Source: Paraphysoderma sedebokerense | Taxonomy: Eukaryota; Blastocladiomycota; Physodermatomycetes; Physodermatales; Physodermataceae | Reading direction: 5' to 3' | DNA: 64,000 bases | NCBI GenBank assembly: GCA_025602915.1 | Contig: JAHLJZ010000030.1 | Coordinates: 1 to 64,000 of the forward strand | Part shown: piece by piece, positions 22,201 through 31,864 of the stretch | Position numbering within the stretch: position 1 is the stretch's first letter | How the letters are laid out: each line of letters opens with the position of its first letter | Notes under the pieces: generated by a model | The model's input: the letters and a program-made list of their open reading frames with translations, nothing else | What the model was told of the DNA's origin: nothing | Databases searched by the model: none | Program-made: the position numbers and the translations under genes

Positions 22201-24810
22201 GGATCCGTGACTGCCGAATCCCGCAAGAAATCTGTCGAACATTTCAACGCCGATGGATCTCCCGATTTTGTGTTCCTATTGTCTACTCGTGCTGGCGGAT
22301 TAGGTTTGAACCTGATGACAGCCGACACGGTCATTATTTTTGATTCGGATTGGAATCCACAAAACGATTTACAAGCTATGGCTCGAGCTCATCGTATCGG
22401 TCAAACTAAAACTGTGAATGTTTATCGATTCGTCTCAAAAGACACGATAGAAGAAGATATCATTGAACGAGCCAAAAGGAAAATGGTCTTGGAGTATTGT
22501 ATTATTAAACAAATGGATACTTCTGGAACTAGTATGATTTCCGCTTCAAAACCGTCGTCTAGCAGTCATGGAAAAGACAATTTTAGTAAAGAGGAGTTGA
22601 GTGCCATTTTGAAATTTGGGGCACAAAATATGTTTAAAGAGACTGTTAATCGGCAGAAATTGGATGATATGGATTTAGATGATATTCTGGCTCGTGCCGA
22701 ACATACTGAAACCACTGAAGGCGGTGCCATGGCTGATGGGGGTGAAGATTTTTTGTCGCAGTTCCAGGTCGCTGATTATAACGGGTTAACTCAGTTATCG
22801 TGGGACGAAATTATCCCGGAGGATGATCGATTGAAAGCCGAAGAAGAAGAAAAGAAACGGGAAGAAGAAGAGAAGAAGAAACAAGAAGATGAGTTATGGC
22901 AGAGAAGGATAAAGAGGGTGTTGAATTATGAAGAAAGTGGTGGTCCCGCTGAAAGTGGTACGTCGACGCCAAAGAAACGGAAACGAGCATCTAAAACGAC
23001 AGCTACAAAGAAAAAGTCGGGAGGAGCCAGTGATAAATTGAACGATAAGGAAATGAAAGCACTTTATCGATCGTTATTACGATTCGGGGATATCGATTCT
23101 TGTCTGGACCAGATAATGCAAGATGCGAATCTAACAGATAAAGTTCCTGATGCTGTCGCCTCGGTAGCACAAGGTATCGTTGACGCTTGTCAAGAGGCAG
23201 TAGATAACCCTGTTGCTGCTCTCGTAAACGAATCGGATCAACCTACTCCAGTCAAACAGTCCAAGAATATCAGCGCCACTTACGAAAATGTTTCGTTTAA
23301 CGCCACCCAACTTATTCAACGAGTCACAGATCTTACTATTCTTCATCAATACCTCTCTAAACAAAATCTTTCACAATTCCGAATTTCTTTCCCCGTTAAA
23401 CAAGTCCAGAATTGGACGTCGGTTTGGACCCCGAAAGAAGATTCAATGTTACTCACTGGAGTTCATAAACATGGTTTCGGTAACTGGATGAAGATAAAAG
23501 ATGACAAGGAATTACAATTGGCGAATAAAGTTTTCTTGGATGAAGAAGGAAAAGATAAAGTACCCCGACAAGAACATTTGGCAAGACGTGCAGATTACCT
23601 CGTTAAATTGATAAAAGAAAAAGTGAGTTTAACCGTTGCTAGCGGCGGTGGAAAGAAATCATTCAACGGCAAAATTGGCAATGGCACCGGCTCAAAGTCG
23701 AAACGACCAACTTCGTCAACATCAACAAAGCCAAAGAAAGCGACGAAAAAGTCGGATAAAACGAATGGAAAATCAAAACCGTCTACTTCAAACTCAAACC
23801 GTGAAGCATCCTTATCTCCTCCTCCTTCCTCTTCCTCACCCTCATCATCTGAAGTTGAAACCATGTCGTCCGATTCAGAACCCGAAAAACCATCAAAACC
23901 CGTCTCCAAACCTTCTGTACCATCCAAATCCAACTCGAACAAACAATCCATCTCCAGCAAATCGAAACCGTCAATAACCAAACCTAGTTCCTCCTCAGAA
24001 TCTGAATCCGATTTTGATTTTGATAAATTAAAATGTAAAGAATTATTTCGTCCTGCTAAACGGTACCTCAAGACATTACGCGAAGAAGTACCAACTGTTA
24101 CAGATTCGACTCAAAAATCTGCACTCACCAAGGAATGTTTAATCGGTATTGGAACCCATTTACGAAATGTGTTGGTAGAACAGTACGGAAAGGAAGGCAA
24201 AAAGAGGGATAGATTGGAAAAAGAGTTGTGGATGTTTGTCACGCTTTGGTGGCCAAAGGGACAAATTGCGTGGAAACAGTTAAAAGGGTTGTTTGACAGG
24301 ATGGTCGAGAAAGAGAAAATTAATGGGAGTGGTTCTGTTGGTGTTGGGGTTGTTGGAAACGTGAAGTTGGAGAAAAAACGAGAAAAAGAAAGAAGTGGTA
24401 AAAGTCCGAGTCGGTCACGGTCTCGTTCAAAGTCTCGGGGTAGAGATAAAAGTCGAGAACGGGAACGGGAACGTGAACGTGAACGGAAGAAAGGAAAAGA
24501 TAGAGAGAGAGAACGGGATCGTTCGAGAGATCAGGAACGGGAGAGGGATAGGAAAAAAGGAAAAGAGCGGGACCGAGAGCGAGGGAGGTCAAGATCGAGG
24601 AGTCAAAGTCGGTCACGATCTAAAGATGACAAAAAGAAACGAGAAAAGTATCGACGCCGAAGTTACAGTGATGAGCGATCGAGGAGTCGAAGTAGAAGTC
24701 GGGACCGAGTTCGGGATCGAAAGAAGTATAAACATAATGAGAAAGACAGAGGTGGATGGAGTAGTGGGAGTGAAGACGAGTATAGGAAGAAGCGCAAGTC
24801 CAGAGACTAA
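19240..24810 (+). CDS. CHD1: Chromodomain helicase CHD1
   Basis: Eight exons: 19240-19249, 19386-19498, 19677-19725, 19895-20014, 20138-20308, 20382-20444, 20520-21162, 21237-24810 (1580 residues). Order of parts: acidic N-terminus with [10 protein letters not shown]; two chromodomains (about 150-240, [19 protein letters not shown]; about 250-315, [19 protein letters not shown]); SNF2 ATPase with DEMGLGKT (Walker A, near 370), VDEAHRLKN (about 487) and RAHRIGQTK (about 773); SANT/SLIDE-like DNA-binding region near 1119 ([21 protein letters not shown]); CHCT domain about 1322-1410 ([19 protein letters not shown]); then an Arg/Ser- and Arg/Glu-rich tail from about 1444. CHD1 spaces nucleosomes on transcribed genes and reads H3K4 methylation through its chromodomains. 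All ATPase motifs look intact. The first coding exon is only 10 bases (ATGGCCGACG). Confidence 0.96.
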
Positions 24811-25418
24811 GCTGTAAAACTCGTAAATTTTAATTCACCTGGAGAGTTTTTGAATATCTATTTGTTGGAGAAACAAACTAAATTGAAGCCAATAATAAAT
24901 ACTATTGAATCTAATTGAATTCATTATTCTAAGCATCGCTATATCTCATATCATTTGTCCGTAGAATTGACTTTATCAAGCATGAGCTCAGACGCGGAGT
25001 GAACGCGTTTTCCTTTCGTCGCTCAGCAATTGGCGAAAGTGGACGTTTTGTCGACTATTGGCCCAGAGTTGCTTTCATGACAAGGAATGCAAACCATGCC
25101 AATTTGGTCATTTAATGTTCAGCTGATACTATATCTGTTTCCATCATCGACATAAACTAATTTACTATCCCATCTCTCATCAATAATTGCACTCTACCCG
25201 TTTCTGTCTCTCGCTCATATCTCGACAGGTTCATATTTCACCTCAAGAATTTAATTCCGCTCGAGTTCGACTGAAAGTAAATTATTTAGAAGAATAATTT
25301 ATTTTTCATTTATAGGTTGGTGAAAGGTAATAGTTACATTGACAATTCAAGACTAAGTTATCCAAATTGAATTTACCATTCGCCTAACGTTTTTTTTTTC
25401 TGAACAAAGAATATCAAA
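24811..25418. other. Intergenic region between CHD1 and the DID-repeat gene
   Basis: About 600 bases, AT-rich after the CHD1 stop. No open frame of note. The part from about 25200 may be the leader of the next gene; a possible leader intron acceptor (GAAC AAAG) lies just before the ATG. Confidence 0.45.
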
Positions 25419-27389
25419 ATGGAAATTTCAACTCGACCATTGAACGCTGTGAATCCCATTGACCATTCCAACGATATTGATCATCTTTTTAGTATCGCTT
25501 CATCTCGTATCGACGATTCTCCATCAAAATCATTACCTCATTCAGCGAGTGGCACGTTGTCTCGAACTAGAGAGAAAATTCGAAATAGAATAAGGTCTTT
25601 TTCAGCCGGTAATAAAGATATCGCTAAACCTGACCCATCTTTTGTGTCTGGTTTGAAATCTAAGAAAGCTCAAGATATTGATAATATAATCGCCGTTGCG
25701 GAACGTAAAGATAAAGAAAAAGACAAAGAAAAAGAAGGAGAAAGAGACAAAGGAAAGGGAAAGGATAAAGAGAAAAAAATGTTGGAGACTAAGACTTCTA
25801 GTTTACCTAGTTGGATAAATATTTCTCCAGGAAAACAAAGATCCAGTACTATTTTTCGAACAGCTACAGGTGCCTCAGATATCGACGGGTACTTGCAAAT
25901 GGGTAAAGAAGGTATCAAACGTTGTGCTAGTTTTCCTCATGGTGGAATTTCAGCGTTAGATTCAGATGAAGCTGAAGCGACTCAAACGTCGACAATCTCC
26001 GACACCGAGAACTTGCCACCGTCGAATTTTGCGCAAGACAGTTTTAGTAAACGTCGGAAAAGAGGGTTTACACTTTTCAGTGGAAGTAAAAGATCCTCCT
26101 CCGTCTCTATTGACTCTACCCCAGAAATGAAACGTGCGACGAATTCCGTTCCCTTTCCCAGAGTAGACTTTATTCAACGAAATACAAGAGGTGAAGATGT
26201 ACCAGTGTTAGCATCTCAAGCACAAGTTTTCGCTCCGATACCGTTGGCAGTAAAGGAAGAACAAATTGATATTGACAAACTATTTGCCATTGGTGAAGGT
26301 TTGGAAGATACAGCATCATCCGGACAACGTAATCCGAAACGTCGCCGTTGGAGTCTTCCAACTCGAATAAATAGAGATGAAGTGGTAAGCAAGTACCGAG
26401 TAGAAAGAAAATCAAGCAGGTCAAGTCTTCCGAATAGCATGCGACGGTACAGATCTACTCCAATTGAACCGATACTTTGCCAAACAAATGCGGTGGTGGG
26501 GGACATGGATATTGATAATTTATTACAAATTGGAAATCATTGCGCTTTCTTGAATGTTGCGAAACCGACAGAAGCACATATTATTCAAAATGCGATTTTA
26601 CCCGATGCGGATGAAGTTTTTAATTTGCAGGATGACACTCCCGTCGACACGATGAAATTGGCTCAACGACCGATCGTGAAGCCAGCATTACTGCATAGTA
26701 TAAATATGGGTGTGTCAATGGAAGGATTTGGCAGTTCAATGTCTGATCGAACTGCTCATTACCTTTATGTCGGCCATAAGCAAGACATGTCAGAATTGGT
26801 GGAAAGCACTGAAGAGATTTACAAACGAGTAGAGAAAAAGATGAATAAGGCATCAAAAAACCAGAAACCTGCTCAACAAGTTGTCAATACCTCCCATGAT
26901 GAAGTCTCTGTTCGCAACTCAAACATGGATATCGACCAACTGGTGAAACTCGGTCACTCCAATTCTTCGCTCTCTCAATCTTTCCTTAGAAGCAGCCGGC
27001 AGAATGTACTACGTAATTCCGATCCGAACATCCGAAACTCCTCAAAACTTGCGACCTCTCAACACATCGTCACCTCGATTTTGCCTCCTTCTCCGAGCAC
27101 TACAGTGACCCCACTTCCTTCAGCTCCCAATTCCACTCATCCGACTACATCGCGAATCAGTAAATCCGCGGAATCTCTCAAATCTAAATCTCAGTTAAAG
27201 TTGGAAGAAACAACCGTACATTCTCAAGCCCAACCAGATAATAGCACATTAAGGTTAAACATGAGTTCTTCGCCATCACTTACAACGGCAAGTTCAAGCG
27301 GAACTACCAACCCGTCACGACGTTCGTCGATTATCGATCCTGCCTCATCGATAAATTCAAGGACTAGTCTCATAAAAAAGGCACCGTAG
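25419..27389 (+). CDS. Unrecognised protein with six DID-type repeat motifs
   Basis: Single exon, 656 residues, mostly polar and probably disordered. I do not recognise it. Its striking feature is a nine-residue motif occurring six times, starting at residues 19, 86, 154, 284, 364 and 504: DIDHLFSIA, DIDNIIAVA, DIDGYLQMG, DIDKLFAIG, DIDNLLQIG, DIDQLVKLG. Consensus is D-I-D-x-hydrophobic-hydrophobic-x-hydrophobic-G/A, suited to a short amphipathic docking helix. Between the copies lie basic, Ser-rich stretches with kinase or 14-3-3-like sites (KRCASFP, RRRWSLP, RRYRSTP, RIRSFSAG), a Lys/Glu-rich charged block near 95-125, and nuclear-localisation-like KRRKRG and PKRRRW. No enzyme domain, signal peptide or membrane span is seen. 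A scaffold that offers several copies of one ligand motif is the simplest reading, but this is inference. Confidence 0.85.
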   Translation: MEISTRPLNAVNPIDHSNDIDHLFSIASSRIDDSPSKSLPHSASGTLSRTREKIRNRIRSFSAGNKDIAKPDPSFVSGLKSKKAQDIDNIIAVAERKDKEKDKEKEGERDKGKGKDKEKKMLETKTSSLPSWINISPGKQRSSTIFRTATGASDIDGYLQMGKEGIKRCASFPHGGISALDSDEAEATQTSTISDTENLPPSNFAQDSFSKRRKRGFTLFSGSKRSSSVSIDSTPEMKRATNSVPFPRVDFIQRNTRGEDVPVLASQAQVFAPIPLAVKEEQIDIDKLFAIGEGLEDTASSGQRNPKRRRWSLPTRINRDEVVSKYRVERKSSRSSLPNSMRRYRSTPIEPILCQTNAVVGDMDIDNLLQIGNHCAFLNVAKPTEAHIIQNAILPDADEVFNLQDDTPVDTMKLAQRPIVKPALLHSINMGVSMEGFGSSMSDRTAHYLYVGHKQDMSELVESTEEIYKRVEKKMNKASKNQKPAQQVVNTSHDEVSVRNSNMDIDQLVKLGHSNSSLSQSFLRSSRQNVLRNSDPNIRNSSKLATSQHIVTSILPPSPSTTVTPLPSAPNSTHPTTSRISKSAESLKSKSQLKLEETTVHSQAQPDNSTLRLNMSSSPSLTTASSSGTTNPSRRSSIIDPASSINSRTSLIKKAP

Positions 27390-28119
27390 AAGGTATCTAA
27401 CTTTTCTCAGTAACGCTTTTTTTCGTACAAACTTTATAACAAATTGTTCCAACATAGAAGAACGAACGCGTAGTCCGTTTTTTTCGACAATATATAGTAG
27501 AATAGAACAACAATAATTTAATCAACACTTTTTTTTGTCATTTTGAATTGTGTAAAACAAAGTTCTTTGCCGAAATACTTTTTCGGATTATCTTGTTGTA
27601 TAAATGCTTCATGTCAATAATTGTTGGGCACTTTAGTCATTTCGAACTGAAGAACACCTCGTAAATAAATTATATCTTATAATTGGGCCTTTTCATTATT
27701 GTCAATTATACTTGCTGGAAAGAAGAAATTCTAAAGTTGAAATTATTTCTGTTTCCTCGCCTTGTTGGATGCATTTCCTTTGGATCAATCTTTTTGCAGG
27801 CATCAGGACTCAAGGATGTACAATTGTAGTGTATATTTCACTAAAAATTCAAAGGTAATACTTACATCGCAAATATATTTGTACAGTACAGTAGATAAAA
27901 TTTTACTTATTCGGTGCAGACATATAATGAGAATTATCACATTAGCAACCGCTCAAAGACAACTGATCACTCAACTGCATCAACCGGGCCGATCAACCCA
28001 TAGTCCTTTCTGCACCTTTTCAGAAACATTCTAAACGTCCTCAGAGTTAAATTACATCATAAACCTTTGAAATTATGCAGTTTTGTCAAGGCATCATCCG
28101 TTTATTTACTGACTACTGA

Positions 28120-28180
28120 TAATATTGTGGTCGTTGGCCAATGTGTGAGGGTGCACAATGTCGCGCGCATTTGGTTGAAA
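28120..28180 (+). pseudogene. Relic of a third GRDP first exon
   Basis: The sequence GTGGTCGTTGGCCAATGTGT, continuing through GTGCACAATGTCGCGCGCAT and TTGGTTG, lines up base for base with exon 1 of GRDP-B (28987-29052) and of GRDP-A (5284-5352), including the splice-donor position after CATTTG. Relative to both intact copies it lacks one base inside the codons for VDTC (CACAA-TGT instead of GACACTTGT), so the frame is lost. No start codon is kept, and I cannot find exons 2-9 downstream. It lies about 0.8 kb before GRDP-B in the same orientation, as expected after a local tandem duplication. Confidence 0.7.
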
Positions 28181-28886
28181 CTCTTTTTTGCCTCCGAGAT
28201 TTGTAAAACAGAGATTACCATATGGTGTACTAATGCTATTTGATGCTTCGCCTGTTCAAGGTTGTATTTTCATAATTATATCAAGTTTCTCTGTTTGGGA
28301 CTCGTGCCAATCGCAGTTTTCATCACATACGCAACTAATATGATTTGACTTTACTGATTCGAGTATGACTAATCAAAAACAACGGACAACTGCATATTAT
28401 CACATACTAAGTGGATATCGCTGCCGATATATTGATATCCAAAACGCAAGACAACGGTCATATCAAACCGCATAAAATCATTACAAGACAAGTAAGTCGG
28501 AGAAAGGTGAGTTGCTCTAAATGCATCTTTGAAAGAAGACACCAAAATGAGGGGACTGTCAAAACCCCGAAACTTTCAGTTCCAGAAATAGCAATTGGGC
28601 GATATACTAAGATAATGCAAGGATACTTGTTTATATCATCCGACCAAAGGCTGATCAAACTAAAATAATATCAGTAATGGCTTTACCTAATTGACTTGAC
28701 ATATGACCGCATCACAAGACCCTCTCCTTAATTATGAGATATGCCAATGAGATGCATCTGGCTCGCTACAACAAAAGAAAACGTTTTAAGTTAATTTGAT
28801 GAGAGAAAAAATGAACATTCCTATAGGATGAATTAAGCCACCAAAAAGTCAGCTGATCCCCGGTACAGCAACAATACCTTCCGCGC

Positions 28887-28893
28887 TATAAAA
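28887..28893 (+). promoter_or_regulatory. TATA box of GRDP-B
   Basis: TATAAAA within GCGCTATAAAATCGCG, 94 bases before the ATG at 28987. The predicted start of transcription near 28920 leaves a short CA-rich leader. Confidence 0.6.
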
Positions 28894-28986
28894 TCGCGTT
28901 CCTCACTCCCCAATTCTGTACACTTCATCAGACAACAACAGAAATCAACTCCTCAAGTTATCGTCAGTGTCGAGCTGTCTTCGCTT

Positions 28987-31320
28987 ATGACAACCGTCAA
29001 TCCCGTGGTGGTGGACCAGTGTGTGAATGTGGACACTTGTCGCGCTCATTTGGTAGAGGCTCCTCGGTTTTGATAAATGCTTAGCAGAGGAGATTTGTGT
29101 TGTACTGATTCTTTGTTTCTTCGCTTTCTATAACATGACAGGTTCTTCTTCGAAAGTTTACCGAATTGGAGCAGTCAAATGAAGAAGCCGACCTGTAGGT
29201 ATTTTTATGTTTCATGCAGGGAGGGACGGAAGGTATTGGATTTCAACAGATGAATGCAGTTATGGCAGATGCCAGATAGAGAGGTTGGAAGCAAACAAAC
29301 TTTACCCGAAGGTTGGATTTTAACAAGTGCTCTTGTAGTATCTTTCTCTGCAGGGCAGAAAAGCGATACAAACTGTGGTTGGATATGCTGGCTTCCCAGC
29401 GACCGCTAAATCCAGACACTTCGCCGCTGCCACCTTTGGGTAAAGTTCTTGTTTATCTTCAAAAATTTTGGGTAGATAGTCTATTCAGGATAGATAAAAT
29501 GAGGAAGTTAGCTGACATACGATCAAATATACCTTGGTAATCAATAAACAAAATTTTACTTCAAAATGAAACAGATGTTTGCATGTTTTGGTGTGCTCAT
29601 ATGGTATGAATTGCTTGTTATGGGTCGTTCGATTTACATTGATTTCTAATACGCGAATAGCTCAATCCCCTAAGATACATGGAAGATATCGAGCGCCTTT
29701 ACCCAGGCTTGCTCCATCGCTATGAATTTCCACTTGCAAGAATGGTATGAGATCTGTCAATTTTTGCGTCCTGAATCAAGCATATACTTATTTCAATCAT
29801 CCCATCATACAGGAAGGGATGCTGCTTTCAAACAGTATCGATGAATATTCGGTCATGGATTGGAATACTTACAATCCAAAGGAGCCTTATGTGCTACCCC
29901 TCACAGCCAATCCGTCTGACACTATGATGATCGAATGCCCTGGCTGCAGAATGCAACAGAGCTTTACTGCCTCCACATATATGGGGATCCGGATGCGTGG
30001 ACAAACCGAAGGTTGTCGCATGTGTGGCGGAAGAATTGATTCTGACACAATTTCTGCTACAAGATATGCCAGTGATATCAATCTTTTCATTCGTACAAAG
30101 CAAGTTCGAGTGGCGTAAGTACCTCGCCTGATCTGATTACTCCTCTTGAGAAGACGGCAATCTAAAATTCTACATTCCTTCGTACCTGTAGTGGCGCGAT
30201 GATCGATCAGGCGACTAACACACTCGACTTAACCGCCAATGTGCTTGCTCTGACGGATCTTTTCCCCAATCCTTTCAAAATTGACACAAAAGAAGAAAAA
30301 TCTCAGTGGGATATTATTTTGGAGGTTAACCGCCAATGTTTCCGGCAGAATCGGCTACCACTCGCAGATGCGGCAGTTGCCCGTAGTGTCACTGCTTCAT
30401 ATAAGAACATGATGATGCCCTTCAGCTTGGATATGATTGCAGCTGTTCTCAGACAGCGTGACTTCACCAGGAAGATGGTAGACCCTTCTTGGGCAGACCC
30501 TCAAATGTTAGCCAAGGCTACCGTGAGGTAAGATATGCTTCCTTACTGACATTCTTCATTGATACTTATTTTAAACGTTTTCTTAGGTACCACAAGTTTA
30601 TACTGTTGCTTTCCAAGAACAAGAGTAGTTTCTTTGTCCCCACTTTGGATATTGACTTGGGCTGGCATACACATCAATTGCACCCACGAAGATATCAAGT
30701 ACGCATGCTACCTTTGGTCAAACTTAATTTTTCATCTCTAACTGGATCTTTGTTGAATTTAGGACTACACTGAAATCCACACTGGGAAAGTATTAAACCA
30801 TGACGACAACGCTGGCACCAAGAAGCTTGATTCCGGCTTTCGTCAAACAGCCTTATTATGGTACAAACATTTTGGCGAGCCTTATTCAATTCAACCACCC
30901 AACAATGGCTTTATCACGCCGAAGCGCGTTGTCGCTTCTCTCGTTTTCCCACCATATCTCGGTTATAGTATGGTCAAATACGCAAAACTCAATGCCGCGA
31001 CTGCCAAGGGAGACGGATCTTGTAGCTCTTGTCCTCATCAAGTACAATCAAAAGTTTTCTCCACCGAAGGATTAAAGAAGAAAGGAAAAGACAGATATGT
31101 CGATGATCACGGTTCCACTTACATCTGGTTTGCCGGATCTTGTGTAGGGGCGACAGGCGGAAATGTCACCTACTATGGAAGTTCATGTGGTAGCAGCGGA
31201 TTCAGCTCCTGTGGAGGAGGGGGTTCTAGTTGCGGTTCTTCCTGCGGGGGAGGGGGTTCTAGTTGCGGTGGTGGATCTAGTTGTGGTGGTGGCTGTGGAG
31301 GAGGAGGTTGCGGCGGTTGA
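28987..31320 (+). CDS. Glycine-rich domain protein (DUF1399 / GRDP family), copy B
   Basis: Nine exons: 28987-29052, 29142-29194, 29354-29439, 29575-29603, 29661-29744, 29813-30114, 30192-30527, 30587-30698, 30763-31320 (541 residues). The start MTTVNPVVVDQCVNVDTC and CRAHL correspond to copy A. Exons 2-8 have exactly the same lengths and phases as in copy A, except exon 3 (86 versus 83 bases); even the 29-base exon 4 is kept. Signatures: FVPTLDIDLGWHTHQLHP in exon 8, WYKHFGEPY and VDDHGSTYIWFAGSCVG in exon 9, CPGC and CRMCGG pairs in exon 6. The tail is a Ser/Gly/Cys run (SSCGGGGSSCGGG) and differs in length from copy A. Family role is poorly known; the Cys-rich tail might cross-link or bind metal. 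It lies 24 kb from copy A in inverted orientation. Confidence 0.88.
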
Positions 31321-31864
31321 GGATAATCAAGACAGATTGAAGGCTTATGACCGGTTTGCGAGGAGTCGGGATTATTAGTTACTGATTACATTATTAGTTA
31401 TATTATTATCATATTGGTGGATCCCCTTAACTATTCATGACACTGTATTTATATACGATATTCTTGCTGTGTTAACCCTTGTATTGATTACAATCGTCGT
31501 CTGGTGATCGAACACGAATTATAATATATTTTTACTCATTGTATGCACTCTCGCAGCGAAGTCCGCGCATATAGTCATCGATATCGGGGATTACACTACC
31601 CTCTGTATTCGATTAAGCTACAAAAATCGAAATAACCAATATATGACGATATATTATGAGCATTCATGATGCATAAATTTTCTCTCAGTTATAAATACAA
31701 ATACAGTTGAACCAATTTGAGATTAAATATAATGAGTAAGGAGAAAATCAAAAAGAGTACACAATTCCTATTCCTATTAATGCAGTAATAGTATTATCCC
31801 GTCGAAAATATTTTTCCGTTTCCTTAACGTGTAATTTTTCCTAATTTCTTATATCAGCTTCCCA
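31321..31864. other. Convergent 3' region between GRDP-B and the flippase
   Basis: AT-rich, about 540 bases, with ATATA and AATAAA-like runs that fit two facing 3' ends. No gene seen. Confidence 0.55.

Larger units (their letters stand above)
27390..28986. other. Gene-poor stretch with a duplicated-exon relic and a promoter
   Basis: About 1.6 kb without an intact gene, AT-rich. It holds a relic of a GRDP first exon (28120-28180) and the promoter of GRDP-B near its right end. A plus-strand frame at 28411-28668 (85 codons) matches nothing I know and is left uncalled. Confidence 0.5.

Noticed and set aside
24396-24800. Possible simple-sequence repeat at the end of CHD1
   Set aside because: It is the coding of the Arg/Ser/Glu-rich tail in one long open frame, with varied codons; no array of constant units.
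28411-28668. 85-codon plus-strand frame with a CSKC pair
   Set aside because: No match to transposase zinc fingers or any gene, AT-rich surroundings, and no splice partner.
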